Below are positions 63,718-64,000 of a stretch of 64,000 bases of DNA, one piece after another. The notes beneath the pieces were generated by a model. The model ran no database searches and had not been told where the DNA came from. It saw nothing but the letters and a program-made list of their open reading frames with translations. The stretch spans positions 1-64,000 of the forward strand of contig NZ_CP060705.1 of the NCBI RefSeq assembly GCF_003048835.2. The letters run 5' to 3'. A program made the position numbers and the translations under genes. Position 1 is the stretch's first letter, and the number at the start of each line of letters is the position of its first letter. The stretch is from Campylobacter concisus. Its GTDB lineage: Bacteria > Campylobacterota > Campylobacteria > Campylobacterales > Campylobacteraceae.

Positions 63718-64000
63718 ATGCAAGAGAGTTTTGAAAATTCAGTTAAAAATATGCTAACTATCATCGGTGAAGATCCAAACAGAGAGGGGCTTATTAAAAC
63801 CCCAGAGCGCGTTTATAAAGCTTTTAAATTTCTAACTAGCGGATACGATCAAGACCCAAAAGAAGTTCTTGGTGACGCTCTTTTTACTAGCTCAAATAAC
63901 GAGATGGTTTTAATGCGAAACATCGAGTTTTACAGCCTTTGCGAGCACCATTTGCTGCCTATCATCGGCCGCGTGCATGTGGCGTACATCCCAAATGGCA
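63718..64000 (+). CDS. folE: GTP cyclohydrolase I, 5' part (runs off the window)
   Basis: First enzyme of tetrahydrofolate synthesis, also feeding preQ0 and hence queuosine. The visible 94 residues show [21 protein letters not shown] and the zinc-site motif [28 protein letters not shown] lies 7 bp before the ATG at 63718. The gene is cut by the window end, so roughly half is missing here. Confidence 0.95.
   Translation, partial: MQESFENSVKNMLTIIGEDPNREGLIKTPERVYKAFKFLTSGYDQDPKEVLGDALFTSSNNEMVLMRNIEFYSLCEHHLLPIIGRVHVAYIPNG

Overview
The window reads as the replication-origin end of a Campylobacter chromosome, most like the C. concisus group. This assignment is inferred from gene content, base composition and protein style, because no database could be searched. 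Base 1 is the TTG start of dnaA, followed by dnaN and gyrB. The DNA is AT-rich, genes are packed on both strands with many ATGA, TGATG or TTGA overlaps, and typical Campylobacterota genes are present (tetrahaem NapC-type cytochromes, HemJ, DUF1007-NicO, Tat-exported flavocytochrome c subunit, queF, MntP).

Layout. 1-7.4 kb: dnaA-dnaN-gyrB with a candidate oriC between dnaA and dnaN, then queF, a tandem YfbR-like HD protein, the SRP RNA on the minus strand and a small unknown gene. 7.6-12.5 kb: a thiD remnant, an RDD membrane protein, purM, coaE, an AlkD-like protein, dapF and rpmI-rplT. 12.6-18.3 kb: a secreted C69 dipeptidase and a methionine block (metE, lipoprotein, metF-like) with an unusual 0.5-kb leader. 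18.3-20.5 kb: a broken response regulator behind two tetrahaem cytochromes of FccB/FccC type. 20.7-28.5 kb: tRNA-Val, a short LapA-like retention-module protein, an AGCS symporter, an unknown gene, rarA, a flavin split-barrel protein, ung and a YbaK-like deacylase. 28.8-37.4 kb: thrS-infC, a 1.6-kb gene-poor stretch with diverged repeats and a decayed SMI1/KNR4 (SUKH) gene, gdhA, a second SUKH gene with a disrupted start, a PQQ-propeller protein and a biotin carboxylase. 37.5-42.2 kb: hemJ, a TM2 protein, lspA, glmM, rpsT, prfA. 42.5-49.7 kb: a molbindin, a Tat-exported FccA-like flavoprotein, a winged-helix protein, dgkA, xth, mntP, DUF4197, an EamA transporter, a methyltransferase and a thioesterase. 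49.7-54.2 kb: a zinc-uptake locus (Fur-family regulator divergent from znuA, DUF1007-NicO, znuC, znuB). 54.2-64 kb: a MATE pump, a frameshifted VOC gene, terC, purN, nnr, yifB, def, a degenerate GGDEF protein, clpP, tig and the 5' part of folE.

How genes work together. dnaA/dnaN/gyrB start replication. The FccB/C-like cytochromes at 20 kb and the FccA-like flavoprotein at 43 kb could form one periplasmic reductase although they are 23 kb apart. The znu locus is a self-contained zinc importer with a likely own repressor and an unusual NicO-family member. metE and metF-like serve methionine synthesis.

Most of the window is ordinary housekeeping sequence. No phage, insertion sequence or CRISPR array was seen. 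The most unusual material is the short retention-module protein, the metE leader, the decayed SUKH region with its repeats, the znu-linked DUF1007-NicO protein, and five apparent single-base deletions in three accessory genes.
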